Assembly (NCBI GenBank): GCA_027491255.1
Contig: JAIXWM010000074.1
Coordinates: forward strand, 1 to 57,723
Source of the DNA: Rubrivivax sp.
Lineage (GTDB): Bacteria > Pseudomonadota > Gammaproteobacteria > Burkholderiales > Burkholderiaceae_C
Length of the DNA: 57,723 nucleotides
Reading direction: 5' to 3'
The notes beneath the pieces are model-generated. The model worked only from the letters and a program-made list of their open reading frames with translations. It ran no database searches and was not told the DNA's origin. The translations under genes were made by a program, and so were the position numbers. Below are positions 43,041-53,257 of the stretch, piece by piece (the stretch's first letter is position 1; the number at the start of each line of letters is the position of its first letter).

Positions 43041-44336
43041 ATGAAGGTTCTTGTCGTCGGCTCGGGCGGGCGCGAGCACGCGCTGGCCTGGAAACTCGCG
43101 CGCAGCCCACGGGTGCGCACCGTCTTCGTTGCCCCCGGCAACGGCGGCACCGCCACCGAGCCGGGCGTGCGCAATGTGCCGCTGACCGACCTGCACGCAC
43201 TGGCCGATTTCGCCCGTGCCGAGGACATCGGCCTGACCGTCGTCGGCCCGGAGGCGCCGCTGGCCGCGGGCATCGTCGACCTGTTCCAGGCGCGCGGGCT
43301 GCGTATCTTCGGCCCGACGCGTGCGGCGGCGCAGCTGGAGAGCTCCAAGGCCTTCGCCAAGGACTTCATGCAGCGCCACCGCATCCCGACCGCCCGCCAC
43401 GCGAGCTTCACCGACGCGGCGGCCGCGCATGCACATGTGCGGGAACATGGCGCGCCCATCGTCGTCAAGGCCGACGGTCTGGCGGCAGGCAAGGGCGTGG
43501 TGGTCGCCATGACGGCCGACGAGGCGCATGCGGCCATCGATGACATGCTGGCGGCGAACACCCTGGGCGTGCAGCACAACGCGGGCGGCTCGCGCGTCGT
43601 CATCGAGGAGTTCATGGCCGGCGAGGAGGCGAGCTTCATCGTCGCCAGCGACGGCACGCACGTCGTTGCGCTGGCCACGAGCCAGGACCACAAGCGCATC
43701 TTCGACGGCGACCGCGGCCCCAACACCGGCGGCATGGGCGCCTACTCCCCGGCGCCGGTGGTGACGCCCAACGTCCACGCCCGCGTCATGCGCGAGATCG
43801 TGGACCCGACGATCGCCGGGATGCGCGCCGAGGGCACCCCGTTCACCGGCTTCCTGTACGCGGGTCTGATGATCGACGCCCAGGGCCGCCCGCGCACCGT
43901 GGAGTTCAACGCCCGGCTCGGCGACCCGGAGGCCGAGGTGCTGCTGATGCGGCTGGAAAGCGACCTGCTGGATCTGCTGCTCGCCGCCACCGAGGGCCGG
44001 CTCGACGAGGTCGAGCTGCGCTGGGACCGGCGCTACGCGCTGGGCGTGGTCATGGCGGCGCACGGCTATCCGTCCTCCCCACGCAAGGGCGATGCGATCA
44101 CCGGCCTGCCGGCGCCGGACGCGCCGCCCCACGACGGGCACGTCTTCCACGCTGGGACTGTACGTGCCGAAGACGGCACCCTGCGCGCCAGCGGCGGGCG
44201 CGTGCTGTGCGTCACGGCGCTCGGCGAATCGGCGCGCCTGGCGCGCCAGCGCGCCTACGAACTGCTGCAGCCCGTCGAATTCGAGGGCGCCCAGTGGCGG
44301 CGCGACATCGGACACCGCGCGATCGAGCCGCGCTGA
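43041..44336 (+). CDS. purD: Phosphoribosylamine--glycine ligase
   Basis: A 431-residue ATP-grasp enzyme for the second step of purine synthesis. The N-terminal [17 protein letters not shown], the central [20 protein letters not shown] (ATP binding) and [18 protein letters not shown] with the metal-binding Glu/Asn are typical of PurD. Length is normal. The stop shares one base with the next ATG (TGATG), so translation of the acyltransferase is coupled to it. Confidence 0.97.
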   Translation: MKVLVVGSGGREHALAWKLARSPRVRTVFVAPGNGGTATEPGVRNVPLTDLHALADFARAEDIGLTVVGPEAPLAAGIVDLFQARGLRIFGPTRAAAQLESSKAFAKDFMQRHRIPTARHASFTDAAAAHAHVREHGAPIVVKADGLAAGKGVVVAMTADEAHAAIDDMLAANTLGVQHNAGGSRVVIEEFMAGEEASFIVASDGTHVVALATSQDHKRIFDGDRGPNTGGMGAYSPAPVVTPNVHARVMREIVDPTIAGMRAEGTPFTGFLYAGLMIDAQGRPRTVEFNARLGDPEAEVLLMRLESDLLDLLLAATEGRLDEVELRWDRRYALGVVMAAHGYPSSPRKGDAITGLPAPDAPPHDGHVFHAGTVRAEDGTLRASGGRVLCVTALGESARLARQRAYELLQPVEFEGAQWRRDIGHRAIEPR

Positions 44337-44944
44337 TGGCGCCGCAGGAGCTCGTCGAACGCCCGGTGCAGCTGCGCGGCAGCCGCGTGGCGCGCGCTGC
44401 ATTGCGTCTGGCGGGCTGGCAGCTCGACTTCAACGGGTTGCCGGCGCGGCAGGGCGTGGCGATCGTCTACCCGCACACGTCGAACTGGGATTTCGTGGTG
44501 GGCATCTGCGCCAAGTGGGCCATCGGCATCCCGGTCGTCTTCTGGGGCAAGAACGCGCTGTTCCGCGTGCCGGTGTTCGGCATCTGGCTGCGCTGGCTGG
44601 GCGGGGTGCCGGTGGACCGCGGCGCGCGCCACGGCATGGTCGGCGACATGGTGCGTCGCATGGGCGAGGCCCGGGCGCGCGACGATTTCTTCTGGCTGGC
44701 CTTGTCTCCCGAGGGCACCCGCGCCTGGACGCCGCGCTGGCGCAGCGGGTTCTACCAGGTCGCCGTGGGCGCCGCCGTCCCGCTGGCCCTGGTGCACCTG
44801 GACTACGGCCAGCGGCGCGTGGGCTTCCACTCCTGTCTGCGCCTGTGCGGCGACGAGGCCGCCGACCTGGCCGAGATCGAACGCCGTCTGGGCACCGCGC
44901 GCGGCTGCCGGCCTGAACAGGCCGGGCCGATCAGGCTGGCGTGA
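44336..44944 (+). CDS. PlsC-like 1-acylglycerol-phosphate acyltransferase family protein
   Basis: A 202-residue acyltransferase. The catalytic H(X)4D is HTSNWD (His47 to Asp52) and the substrate-binding motif is SPEGTRAWTPRWRSGFYQVA. There is one hydrophobic segment and no signal peptide. Relatives acylate lysophospholipids at the inner membrane. Starting on the purD stop, it is probably in one operon with yebC-purD. Exact acceptor unknown. Confidence 0.87.
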   Translation: MAPQELVERPVQLRGSRVARAALRLAGWQLDFNGLPARQGVAIVYPHTSNWDFVVGICAKWAIGIPVVFWGKNALFRVPVFGIWLRWLGGVPVDRGARHGMVGDMVRRMGEARARDDFFWLALSPEGTRAWTPRWRSGFYQVAVGAAVPLALVHLDYGQRRVGFHSCLRLCGDEAADLAEIERRLGTARGCRPEQAGPIRLA

Positions 44945-44987
44945 GCACCGTTCACCGCGGCGCAGGCGCGGGCCCCTTGCGCCCCCA

Positions 44988-45003
44988 TCTGACCCAGGTC
45001 AGA
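44988..45003. promoter_or_regulatory. FNR/ANR-like palindrome upstream of hemF
   Basis: TCTGACC-CA-GGTCAGA is a perfect dyad. The core CTGAC-CCAG-GTCAG keeps the TGAN6TCA layout of FNR-family boxes (TTGAT-N4-ATCAA). It sits about 106 bases before the preferred hemF start. Oxygen-responsive FNR/ANR control of coproporphyrinogen oxidases is known in other proteobacteria. Confidence 0.5.
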
Positions 45004-45032
45004 CTGCCGCACGGGCGCGCATGGCACATTGA

Positions 45033-46672
<1,640 letters not shown>

Positions 46673-47470
46673 ATGGACATCCGCAAACTGCAGCGAGCCA
46701 TCGTCGATGGGCTCGAGGACGTGAAGGCGCAGGACATCCTGGTCTTCAACACCGAAGCCCTCTCGCCACTGTTCGAGCGGGTCGTCATCGCCTCGGGTAC
46801 CAGCAACCGGCAAACCAAGGCGCTGGCCGCGAGCGTGCGAGACACCGTCAAGGCCCGTGGCATGCAAGTGCTGCGCACCGAGGGTGAGGACAACGGAGAG
46901 TGGATCATCGTCGACTGCGGTGCCGCCGTGGCGCACATCATGCAGCCCTCGATCCGCTCCTACTACCACCTGGAGGAGATCTGGGGCGGCAAGCCGGTGC
47001 ACCTGAAGCGCAGCGAGACGGCACCACGCGGCCTGCCCAAGGCCTCGGAGGAGGAGCCTGCCGTCGCGGCAGGGAAGTCTGCCGCCCGCAAGCCGGGCGC
47101 AAGCGCGGCTGCGGCCGGGAAGGCCGCGGCGAAGAAGACCGCATTCAAGAAGACCGCAGTCAAGAAGGCCGCGGTGAAGAAGACCGCAGCCAAGAAGGCT
47201 GCAGCGAAGAAAACCGCCCGGGTGACCGGGGTGGCCCGGTCGGTGCCCGTGAGCGGTGCGGGCACGAAGCCGGCGCAGCGTCCTGCCGCCGGCCGCAAGA
47301 CTGCCGCCGTGGCGCCGGTGGCACGCAAGGTGGTGGCGCGCAAGGCGGCAGCCCCCAAGCCTGCGGCGACCCGGTCCGCTGCCGCCACGCCGGCCCGCAA
47401 GGCGGCCCCGCGGCCGGCAGCGAAGAAGGCCGCCGCTGTTGCGCCCCGGGCCTCACGGCGGCGCGTCTGA
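46673..47470 (+). CDS. rsfS: Ribosome silencing factor RsfS with a long histone-H1-like basic tail
   Basis: A 265-residue protein. Residues 1-112 are a complete RsfS/RsfA domain (AQDILVFNTEALSPLFERVV, EGEDNGEWIIVDCGAAVAHI, SYYHLEEIWGG), which binds ribosomal protein uL14 and blocks subunit joining in starvation. Residues 114-265 are a Lys/Arg/Ala/Pro-rich extension with a KKTA/KKAA pentad run at about 151-183, like bacterial H1-like nucleoid proteins. Typical RsfS ends near 105-130 residues. The ATG follows the nadD stop with no gap. The tail may contact rRNA or DNA; this is inference. Confidence 0.93.
   Translation: MDIRKLQRAIVDGLEDVKAQDILVFNTEALSPLFERVVIASGTSNRQTKALAASVRDTVKARGMQVLRTEGEDNGEWIIVDCGAAVAHIMQPSIRSYYHLEEIWGGKPVHLKRSETAPRGLPKASEEEPAVAAGKSAARKPGASAAAAGKAAAKKTAFKKTAVKKAAVKKTAAKKAAAKKTARVTGVARSVPVSGAGTKPAQRPAAGRKTAAVAPVARKVVARKAAAPKPAATRSAAATPARKAAPRPAAKKAAAVAPRASRRRV
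47123..47222 (+). repeat. 15-base repeats coding for the KKTA-type run of RsfS
   Basis: Imperfect tandem units built on AAGAAGACCGCA and AAGAAGGCCGCG, one per pentapeptide, code for residues 151-183. The units keep the frame, so expansion or contraction would only change tail length. Confidence 0.85.
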
Positions 47471-47478
47471 AGGCCTGG

Positions 47479-47627
47479 GAGTCGTTCTGCCATGCCCGCC
47501 TTGCACGCCTGGATACCCCGCGTCGTCGTCGTGAATCTTTGCCATGGGCCGAACCCTGGCAAGGGTTGGCGCCTGGACACGGACCGTTCCGCCGTGCCTG
47601 TCGGGCAGGGCGGAACAACGCTCAGCC
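47479..47627 (+). repeat. Dispersed intergenic repeat, copy D, between rsfS and rlmH
   Basis: Aligns over its full length with the reverse complement of copy B (24881-25034), with near-identical blocks at 47490-47509 and 47601-47627. The core GCCATGGG..CCCTGGC (47541-47560) is a hairpin whose arms differ from copy B while still pairing. It fills nearly the whole rsfS-rlmH gap and stops 9 bases before the rlmH GTG. Confidence 0.8.
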
Positions 47628-47636
47628 GCTGAGCCT

Positions 47637-48104
47637 GTGCGTCTGTTCGTGGCCGCGGTGGGCCAGCGCCTGCCGGCCTGGGCCGACTTGGCGTGGGAGG
47701 AGTACGCCCGTCGCTTCCCGCCTGAGTTGCGGCTGGAACTGCGCGCGCTCAAGGCAGAACCGCGCGCCGGGCGCAGCGCCGCGCAGTGCATGGCCGCCGA
47801 GGCCCAGCGCATCGAGGCGGCGCTGCCACGAGGCGTGCGCCGCGTGGTGCTCGACGAACGGGGCAACCGGCTGACCACGGCGCAACTCGCGGATCGGCTG
47901 CGCTTCTGGCTCGGCGACGGGCGTGACGTTGCGCTGCTGATGGGCGGTCCCGACGGACTGGACGGTGCGCTGAAGGCCGGTGCCGACGAGACCCTGCGCC
48001 TGTCGGACCTGACGCTGCCGCACGCGCTGGCGCGTGTGGTCCTGGCCGAGGCGCTGTACCGGGCCTGGTCGCTCAACGCCGGGCACCCCTACCACCGGGA
48101 GTGA
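47637..48104 (+). CDS. rlmH: 23S rRNA pseudouridine-1915 N3-methyltransferase
   Basis: A 155-residue SPOUT methyltransferase acting on helix 69 of 23S rRNA in assembled ribosomes. The N-terminal [20 protein letters not shown], the knot-region [20 protein letters not shown] and the C-terminal [20 protein letters not shown](HRE) are diagnostic. I chose GTG at 47637 because it gives the standard length; the frame upstream is the repeat, not protein. The stop is followed at once by maf. Confidence 0.96.
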   Translation: MRLFVAAVGQRLPAWADLAWEEYARRFPPELRLELRALKAEPRAGRSAAQCMAAEAQRIEAALPRGVRRVVLDERGNRLTTAQLADRLRFWLGDGRDVALLMGGPDGLDGALKAGADETLRLSDLTLPHALARVVLAEALYRAWSLNAGHPYHRE

Positions 48105-48109
48105 ACCCC

Positions 48110-48736
48110 ATGCCGACTGTGAAACCTGCGCACGAACACGTCTGGCTTGCTTCGCAGAGCCCGCGCCGGCGGCAGCTCCTGACGCAGCTCGGCGTGCGCC
48201 ACGAGCCGCTGCTGCCCGGCCCCGACGAAGACGCCGAGGCGCTCGAACTCACCCGGCCGGGCGAAGCGGCGGTCGACTACGTGCAGCGCGTCACGCTGGC
48301 CAAGCTGGGCGCGGCACGCCAGCGCCTGAAGGCGCGCGCGCTGGCGCCGGCCCCCATCCTTTGCGCCGACACCACCGTGGTGCTTGGCCGTCGCATCCTG
48401 GGCAAGCCCGCCGACGCGGCCGAGGCAGCCGCGATGCTCGGCGCGCTGTCCGGACGCACGCACCGCGTGATGACGGCCGTGGCGGTGGCTTCAGGCCGTC
48501 GCACCTGGCAGGCGTTGAGCGTCTCGAAAGTGCGTTTTGCCGCGTTCGGCCCGGACCTGGTGGCCACCTATGTCGCCAGCGGCGAGCCCGAGGGCAAGGC
48601 TGGCGCCTACGCTATCCAGGGGCCACTGGCCGGCTGGATCGAGCACATCGAGGGCAGCCACAGCGGCATCATGGGACTGCCGCTGCACGAGACGGCGATG
48701 CTGCTGCGCGCCGCCGGCGTGCGCCTGCCCCTGTAG
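48110..48736 (+). CDS. maf: Maf-family nucleoside triphosphate pyrophosphatase
   Basis: A 208-residue Maf protein that hydrolyses non-canonical or UTP/dTTP-type nucleotides to monophosphates. The signature [18 protein letters not shown] is at the N-terminus; [15 protein letters not shown] and [20 protein letters not shown] follow. ATG at 48110 has GGGAG at about 8 bases; a GTG at 48101 overlapping the rlmH stop is an alternative. It lies between rlmH and rng as in related genomes. Confidence 0.94.
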   Translation: MPTVKPAHEHVWLASQSPRRRQLLTQLGVRHEPLLPGPDEDAEALELTRPGEAAVDYVQRVTLAKLGAARQRLKARALAPAPILCADTTVVLGRRILGKPADAAEAAAMLGALSGRTHRVMTAVAVASGRRTWQALSVSKVRFAAFGPDLVATYVASGEPEGKAGAYAIQGPLAGWIEHIEGSHSGIMGLPLHETAMLLRAAGVRLPL

Positions 48737-48795
48737 CCCGGGTCTGCACCCGGCAACTCGGCCGGGCACCCGCCGCGGCGACTAGACTCCCCGGC

Positions 48796-50277
48796 ATGGC
48801 AAGCCAGGACATCCTCATCAACTGGGCCCCGCAGGAGACGCGCGTGGCCATCGTCGAAAACGGTGCGGTGCAGGAACTGCACCTGGAGCGTTCGCTCGAG
48901 CGCGGGCTGGTGGGCAACATCTACCTCGGGAAGGTCTCGCGTGTGCTGCCCGGCATGCAGAGCGCCTTCGTCGACATCGGCCTGGACCGCGCCGCCTTCC
49001 TGCACGTGGCCGACCTGAACCCGCCGGCCCCGGGCGCGCGCCGCCCGGACGACGCTCCGCCGCAGCCCATCGAGCGCCAGGTCTTCGAGGGCCAGACGCT
49101 GACCGTGCAGGTCATCAAGGACCCGATCGGCACCAAGGGCGCGCGCCTGTCCACGCAGATCAGCATCGCCGGGCGCATGCTGGTGCACCTGCCGCAGGAC
49201 CAGCACATCGGCATTTCGCAGAAGATCGGCTCGCCCGAGGCGCGCGAGCAACTGCGCGCGCGCATGCAGGCGCTGGCGGGCACGCCCGAGACCGGCGGGG
49301 GAGGGGGCTTCATCCTGCGCACCAACGCCGAGGAGGCGAGCGACGCCGAACTGGCCGACGACATCGCCTACCTGCGCAAGACCTGGTCCCTGGTGCGCCA
49401 GCGTGCGACCACCCAGCCCCCGGGCACCCTGCTGCACCAGGACCTGAGCCTGGCCGAGCGGGTGCTGCGCGACCTGTGCACCGAGGCCACGCAGTCCATC
49501 CGCATCGACTCGCGCATGCAGTTCGAGGCCCTGCAGGCCTTCGGCCGCACCTACATGCCCGCGGTGGTGGCCCGGCTCGAGCACTACCGCGGCGAGCGGC
49601 CCATCTTCGACCTCTTCGGCATCGAGGAGGACGTCGCGCGCGCGCTGGCGCGGCGCGTGGAGCTCAAGAGCGGCGGCTACCTGATCATCGACCAGACCGA
49701 GGCCATGACCACGGTGGACGTCAACACCGGCGGCTTCGTCGGCGCGCGCAACTTCGACGACACCATTTTCAGGACCAACCTCGAGGCCGCGGGCGCCATC
49801 GCGCGCCAGCTTCGCCTGCGCAACCTGGGCGGCATGATCATCGTCGACTTCATCGACATGACGCGCGAGGAGCATCGCCAGGCAGTGCTGGCCGAACTGC
49901 GCAAGCATCTGGCGCGCGACCGCACCCGCACCACCGTCAGCGGCTTCAGCGCGCTGGGCCTGGTGGAGATGACACGCAAGCGCACGCGCGAGAGCCTTGC
50001 GCACATGCTGTGCGAACCCTGCCCCACCTGCCAGGGCCGCGGCCAGGTCAAGACCACGCGCAGCATCTGCTACGACATCCTGCGCGAGATCCTGCGCGAA
50101 GCGCGCCAGTTCGCCCCGAAGGAGTTCCGCGTCGTCGCCAGCCCCGCCGTGGTGGAGATGCTGCTCGACGAGGAGAGTGTGCACCTGGCCGGCCTGAGCG
50201 AGTTCATCGGCAAGCCCATCTCGCTGAGCGCGGAGCCGACGACGAATCCGGAGCAGTACGACATCGTGCTGATGTAG
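48796..50277 (+). CDS. rng: Ribonuclease G
   Basis: A 493-residue RNase E/G endonuclease that matures 16S rRNA 5' ends and decays mRNA. An S1-like domain (GNIYLGKVSRVLPGMQSAFV) is followed by the DNase I-like catalytic core (TVDVNTGGFVGARNFDDTIF; GGMIIVDFIDM) with its metal-binding Asp residues, and the zinc-link CEPCPTCQGRG. It lacks the long C-terminal scaffold of RNase E. The 254 bases after its stop (50278-50531) hold no gene or repeat I can support. Confidence 0.95.
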   Translation: MASQDILINWAPQETRVAIVENGAVQELHLERSLERGLVGNIYLGKVSRVLPGMQSAFVDIGLDRAAFLHVADLNPPAPGARRPDDAPPQPIERQVFEGQTLTVQVIKDPIGTKGARLSTQISIAGRMLVHLPQDQHIGISQKIGSPEAREQLRARMQALAGTPETGGGGGFILRTNAEEASDAELADDIAYLRKTWSLVRQRATTQPPGTLLHQDLSLAERVLRDLCTEATQSIRIDSRMQFEALQAFGRTYMPAVVARLEHYRGERPIFDLFGIEEDVARALARRVELKSGGYLIIDQTEAMTTVDVNTGGFVGARNFDDTIFRTNLEAAGAIARQLRLRNLGGMIIVDFIDMTREEHRQAVLAELRKHLARDRTRTTVSGFSALGLVEMTRKRTRESLAHMLCEPCPTCQGRGQVKTTRSICYDILREILREARQFAPKEFRVVASPAVVEMLLDEESVHLAGLSEFIGKPISLSAEPTTNPEQYDIVLM

Positions 50278-50531
50278 GGGGTGGAGGGTCCGATCGCCCT
50301 GCCGGCCGCAAGCCGGGCATGGCGGCGCAGGGCGGGTTGGCGGCTTCGGCCCGGGGGGCTGTCTGTCCACTTCAGCCCTCGACCAGCCGTTGCCGAACCC
50401 GGCTTCGAGAGCCGCTGCTTCGAAACGCTCACGTCCGCCCGATCACAAGCCCTCCTTCTCGCTCCCGAGCCGACCTGCGGCGTCGGGCGCCCTCGTGCCT
50501 TGTGGGCAGTCTTGTGAGCAAGGACGGGCGC

Positions 50532-51539
50532 TCAGTCGGGCGTGATGCCCCGAGCCTTCACCACCCGCGCCCAGAGCGCCATCTGTTGCTGCACGAAGGT
50601 CTGCGCTGCGTCCGGGCCACCTTTCTGGATGTCGCCGCCGAGTGTGGCAATGCGCGCCTTCACCTCCGGCGAGTCCAGCGCCTTCTGCAGCGCGGCCGAC
50701 GCCTTGGCGATCACCGGTTCCGGCGTGCCAGCCGGCGCCATCACCACGTTCCACTCGTGGACTTCGGCGCCAGACACGCCGACCTCGGCCAGCGTGGGCA
50801 CGTCCGGCAGGATGGGTGAGCGCCTGGCTGAGGTCACGGCGAGCGCGCGCAGCTTGCCGCTCTGAATGTGCTGCAACGTGGACGCCAGGTTGCCGAAGAA
50901 CACCGGCACCTGGCCGGCGATCACGTCGTTGAGCGCGGGCCCGCCGCCTTTGTACGGGACGTGCACCATGTCCACCTTGGCGGCCGATTCGAACAGGGCG
51001 CCCGCCAGATGCTGGGCCGAGCCGTTGCCGGAGGATGCGAACATCACGGCGTCCTTCCGGACCTTGGCGGCGGCGATCAAGTCCGGCACGGTCTTTGCCG
51101 GGAACTGCGCGTTGACCAACACCACGTTGGGGAACAGGGCGATCACGCCGATGGCGCGGAACGCCTTTTCGGAGTCGTAAGGCAGTTTGCTGTAGAGCGA
51201 TGGATTCACGGCGAAGGAGGAGGCATCCAGCATCAGCGTGTAGCCGTCGGGGGCAGACCGGGCCACGGCAGCCGCGCCGAGTTGCCCGCCTGCGCCCGGC
51301 CTGTTCTCGACAACCACGTTCTGGCCCAACGCCTCACTCATCCGGGGTGCGATCAGGCGCGCCATGGCATCGGCGCCGCCCCCCGGGGCGTAGGTCACCA
51401 CGAGGGTGATCGGCTTCGTGGGCCAAGGCGTGGGCGCCTGGGCCTGCGCGGCCATGGCGGCAACGCCCAGGCCGAGCGCGGCCACAGGCCGTCCGATGCG
51501 GGAAAGAACACGAAAGGGCCTGCAAAGAGAAGTCTTCAT
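50532..51539 (-). CDS. Bug-family (TctC) periplasmic solute receptor
   Basis: A 335-residue receptor. The leader PVAALGLGVAAMAAQAQA is a Sec signal. The mature Bug fold shows VTYAPGGGADAMARLIAPRM and VPYKGGGPALNDVIAGQVPV. The ATG at 51539 opens the signal peptide; an upstream in-frame Met lies in the GntR gene. It is leftward, 34 bases downstream of the GntR gene. No TctA/TctB is near. Its ligand is probably the substrate of the divergent amidohydrolase or a precursor. Confidence 0.92.
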   Translation of the reverse strand: MKTSLCRPFRVLSRIGRPVAALGLGVAAMAAQAQAPTPWPTKPITLVVTYAPGGGADAMARLIAPRMSEALGQNVVVENRPGAGGQLGAAAVARSAPDGYTLMLDASSFAVNPSLYSKLPYDSEKAFRAIGVIALFPNVVLVNAQFPAKTVPDLIAAAKVRKDAVMFASSGNGSAQHLAGALFESAAKVDMVHVPYKGGGPALNDVIAGQVPVFFGNLASTLQHIQSGKLRALAVTSARRSPILPDVPTLAEVGVSGAEVHEWNVVMAPAGTPEPVIAKASAALQKALDSPEVKARIATLGGDIQKGGPDAAQTFVQQQMALWARVVKARGITPD

Positions 51540-51573
51540 ATCGGTCTCCGTGGTCTGAAAGGCAGCGCGGTGC

Positions 51574-52335
51574 TCAACGCACCTGCGCGGTGTAATGGAA
51601 GGCATAGGCATCGCCCAGCGTGGTGCGCACCTCGACGCAGCGCCCGCCGAGGTCGAAGGCACTGCGGCTCACCTGCACGCAGGGGTGACCGGCTTCCAGC
51701 CGCAGCAGCGTGGCCTGTGCGTGCGTCAGCAGGCCGAAGCGCAACTCGTCCTCGGCCTTGTTGATGGTGACGCCGCACAGGCGCTGGTACAGCGGGTAAA
51801 GCAGATCACCCCAGGCACCCGGGTCGGAGTCCTTCAGGACATCGAAGGCTGGCAGCGGCAGCCAGATCTGCTCCAGCAGGCAGGGCTCGCCCGCAACGCT
51901 GCGCAGGCGCTGCATTTCCAGCACGCTGGCGCCCACGGGCAGTCCCAGACTATCCGCAATGTCTGGATCGGCGGGCAGCACCTGCCGGGACAGGATGGCC
52001 GAGGCGGGTGTGGTCTTCATCTCGCCACCGTGGCGGAAACGGAAGAACCTGAGCATCGACGCCCCGCCCAGCCCGGCGCGTACGAAGGTGCCTCGTCCAT
52101 GACGACGCTCCAGCAGGCCCTCGGCCACCAGCAGCGCCAAAGCCTGGCGAAGCGTACCCAAGGCCACGCCGTGCTCCTTGGCCAGCGCAGCCTCGGCCGG
52201 CAGCGCAGTACCGGGCACCCATTCGCCGTGGGTGATGCGTGCGCGCAGGCTGGACGCAAGCCAGCCGTAACGGCTCTGGCCGGGCGCGGGCTGGGCGGCG
52301 CCTGCCGTAAGCTGAGCAGACCGGATGGCGGTCAT
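51574..52335 (-). CDS. GntR/HutC-family transcriptional regulator
   Basis: A 253-residue regulator with a winged HTH at about residues 22-90 (LRARITHGEWVPGTALPAEA, GTLRQALALLVAEGLLERRH, GRGTFV) and a UTRA effector domain from about 105 to the end. HutC-type repressors bind small metabolites through UTRA. It is divergent from the amidohydrolase gene with 34 bases between starts, and this gap holds a palindrome suited to it. It probably controls both that gene and the Bug receptor behind it. Confidence 0.92.
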   Translation of the reverse strand: MTAIRSAQLTAGAAQPAPGQSRYGWLASSLRARITHGEWVPGTALPAEAALAKEHGVALGTLRQALALLVAEGLLERRHGRGTFVRAGLGGASMLRFFRFRHGGEMKTTPASAILSRQVLPADPDIADSLGLPVGASVLEMQRLRSVAGEPCLLEQIWLPLPAFDVLKDSDPGAWGDLLYPLYQRLCGVTINKAEDELRFGLLTHAQATLLRLEAGHPCVQVSRSAFDLGGRCVEVRTTLGDAYAFHYTAQVR

Positions 52336-52346
52336 TGGTTTAGTTC

Positions 52347-52360
52347 TCTAGATGACTAGA
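52347..52360. promoter_or_regulatory. Palindromic operator between gntR and the amidohydrolase gene
   Basis: TCTAG-ATGA-CTAGA is a perfect 5-bp-arm dyad in the centre of a 34-base, AT-richer divergent gap. GntR-family sites have this kind of short inverted repeat. It would cover the start regions of both promoters, giving joint repression. Confidence 0.6.
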
Positions 52361-52369
52361 ATGTAGACC

Positions 52370-53188
52370 ATGACTTTGGACTTGTCAAAATCCCTGGTGG
52401 ATACCCATTTCCACGTGTTCGCCGCTCGCCAAGCCCAGCCCGGCGCGCGCTACGTACCCGCGTACGACGCTCCGTTTTCTGCCTGGCAGGCCGCTGCCGC
52501 ACCTTCGGGCGTGCGGCGAGGCGTGCTGGTGCAAACGAGCTTTCTGGGTACCGACAACCGTTTGCTGCTTGCCACGCTGGCGCAGCACCCCGACGTTCTG
52601 CGGGGCATCGCCGTGGTGCCGCCCGATGCCGACTTCGCCACCCTGGCGCCATTGCACGCTGCTGGCGTGCGGGGTATCCGGCTGAATCTGTCGGGGGCCT
52701 CGCACCAACTCCCGGCCTGGTCGGCCGCCGCCGCCGTGTGGGACACATTGGCCACGCTGGGCTGGCACCTGGAACTGCACACCGACACCGACCAGTTACC
52801 CGGCGTGCTCGCGCAATTGCCCGCTGCGCTGCCGCTGGTGATCGACCACCTGGGCAAACCCCGGGCTGCCCGCGCTGCAGACGCCACCGTGCGAGCACTG
52901 GCCAAACGTGCCCGGCGCAGCGAGGTGCATGTCAAACTCAGCGGCGCCTACCGCCTAGACGGGGTGGATGCCGGCGCGCTGGCGAGGCTGTGGCTGGGCG
53001 AAATCGGGCCGCATCGCCTGTTGTGGGGCAGCGACTGGCCCTGCACCAACCACGAGGCGCACGCCGACTATTCAGTGCTGTGGCGGGCACTGGACGATTG
53101 GCTGGGAGACGAATCCGCGACGCACGCGGCGAGGGTGGAAAACCCTCAGCGGCTGTACTGGAAGCCTGTCGACGGGAACCACTGCTGA
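52370..53188 (+). CDS. Amidohydrolase-family TIM-barrel hydrolase (amidohydrolase 2 / lactonase type)
   Basis: A 272-residue metal-dependent hydrolase. The metal site DTHFH is at residues 11-15, followed by GIRLNLSG, a strand-5/6 histidine in VIDHLGKP, and the strand-8 Asp in LLWGSDWPCTNHE. These match 2-pyrone-4,6-dicarboxylate lactonase and related amidohydrolase-2 enzymes, which open lactone or decarboxylate rings of acid substrates. The exact substrate is not evident. It is controlled in all likelihood by the divergent GntR. A small inverted repeat (53220-53234) follows. Confidence 0.87.
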   Translation: MTLDLSKSLVDTHFHVFAARQAQPGARYVPAYDAPFSAWQAAAAPSGVRRGVLVQTSFLGTDNRLLLATLAQHPDVLRGIAVVPPDADFATLAPLHAAGVRGIRLNLSGASHQLPAWSAAAAVWDTLATLGWHLELHTDTDQLPGVLAQLPAALPLVIDHLGKPRAARAADATVRALAKRARRSEVHVKLSGAYRLDGVDAGALARLWLGEIGPHRLLWGSDWPCTNHEAHADYSVLWRALDDWLGDESATHAARVENPQRLYWKPVDGNHC

Positions 53189-53219
53189 ATCGACGTTGCG
53201 GGCGGTCGCGGTGGCAATC

Positions 53220-53234
53220 CATGCACCGTGCATG
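53220..53234 (+). terminator. Small inverted repeat after the amidohydrolase gene
   Basis: CATGCAC and GTGCATG flank a single central base, 32 bases after the amidohydrolase stop and 24 bases before the end of the convergent VWA gene. It may be a shared 3'-end signal; there is no T-run. Confidence 0.3.
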
Positions 53235-53257
53235 TGCGTCGCTGCAGGCCCGGCCGT

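Noticed and set aside
50281..50517. A 78-codon rightward frame after rng
   Set aside because: No ribosome site, no domain, Arg/Ala/Pro-biased composition; most likely chance in GC-rich DNA.
52370..53188. Naming the amidohydrolase as 2-pyrone-4,6-dicarboxylate lactonase
   Set aside because: The fold and metal motif agree, but no other gene of that pathway is nearby, so the specific name is not justified.
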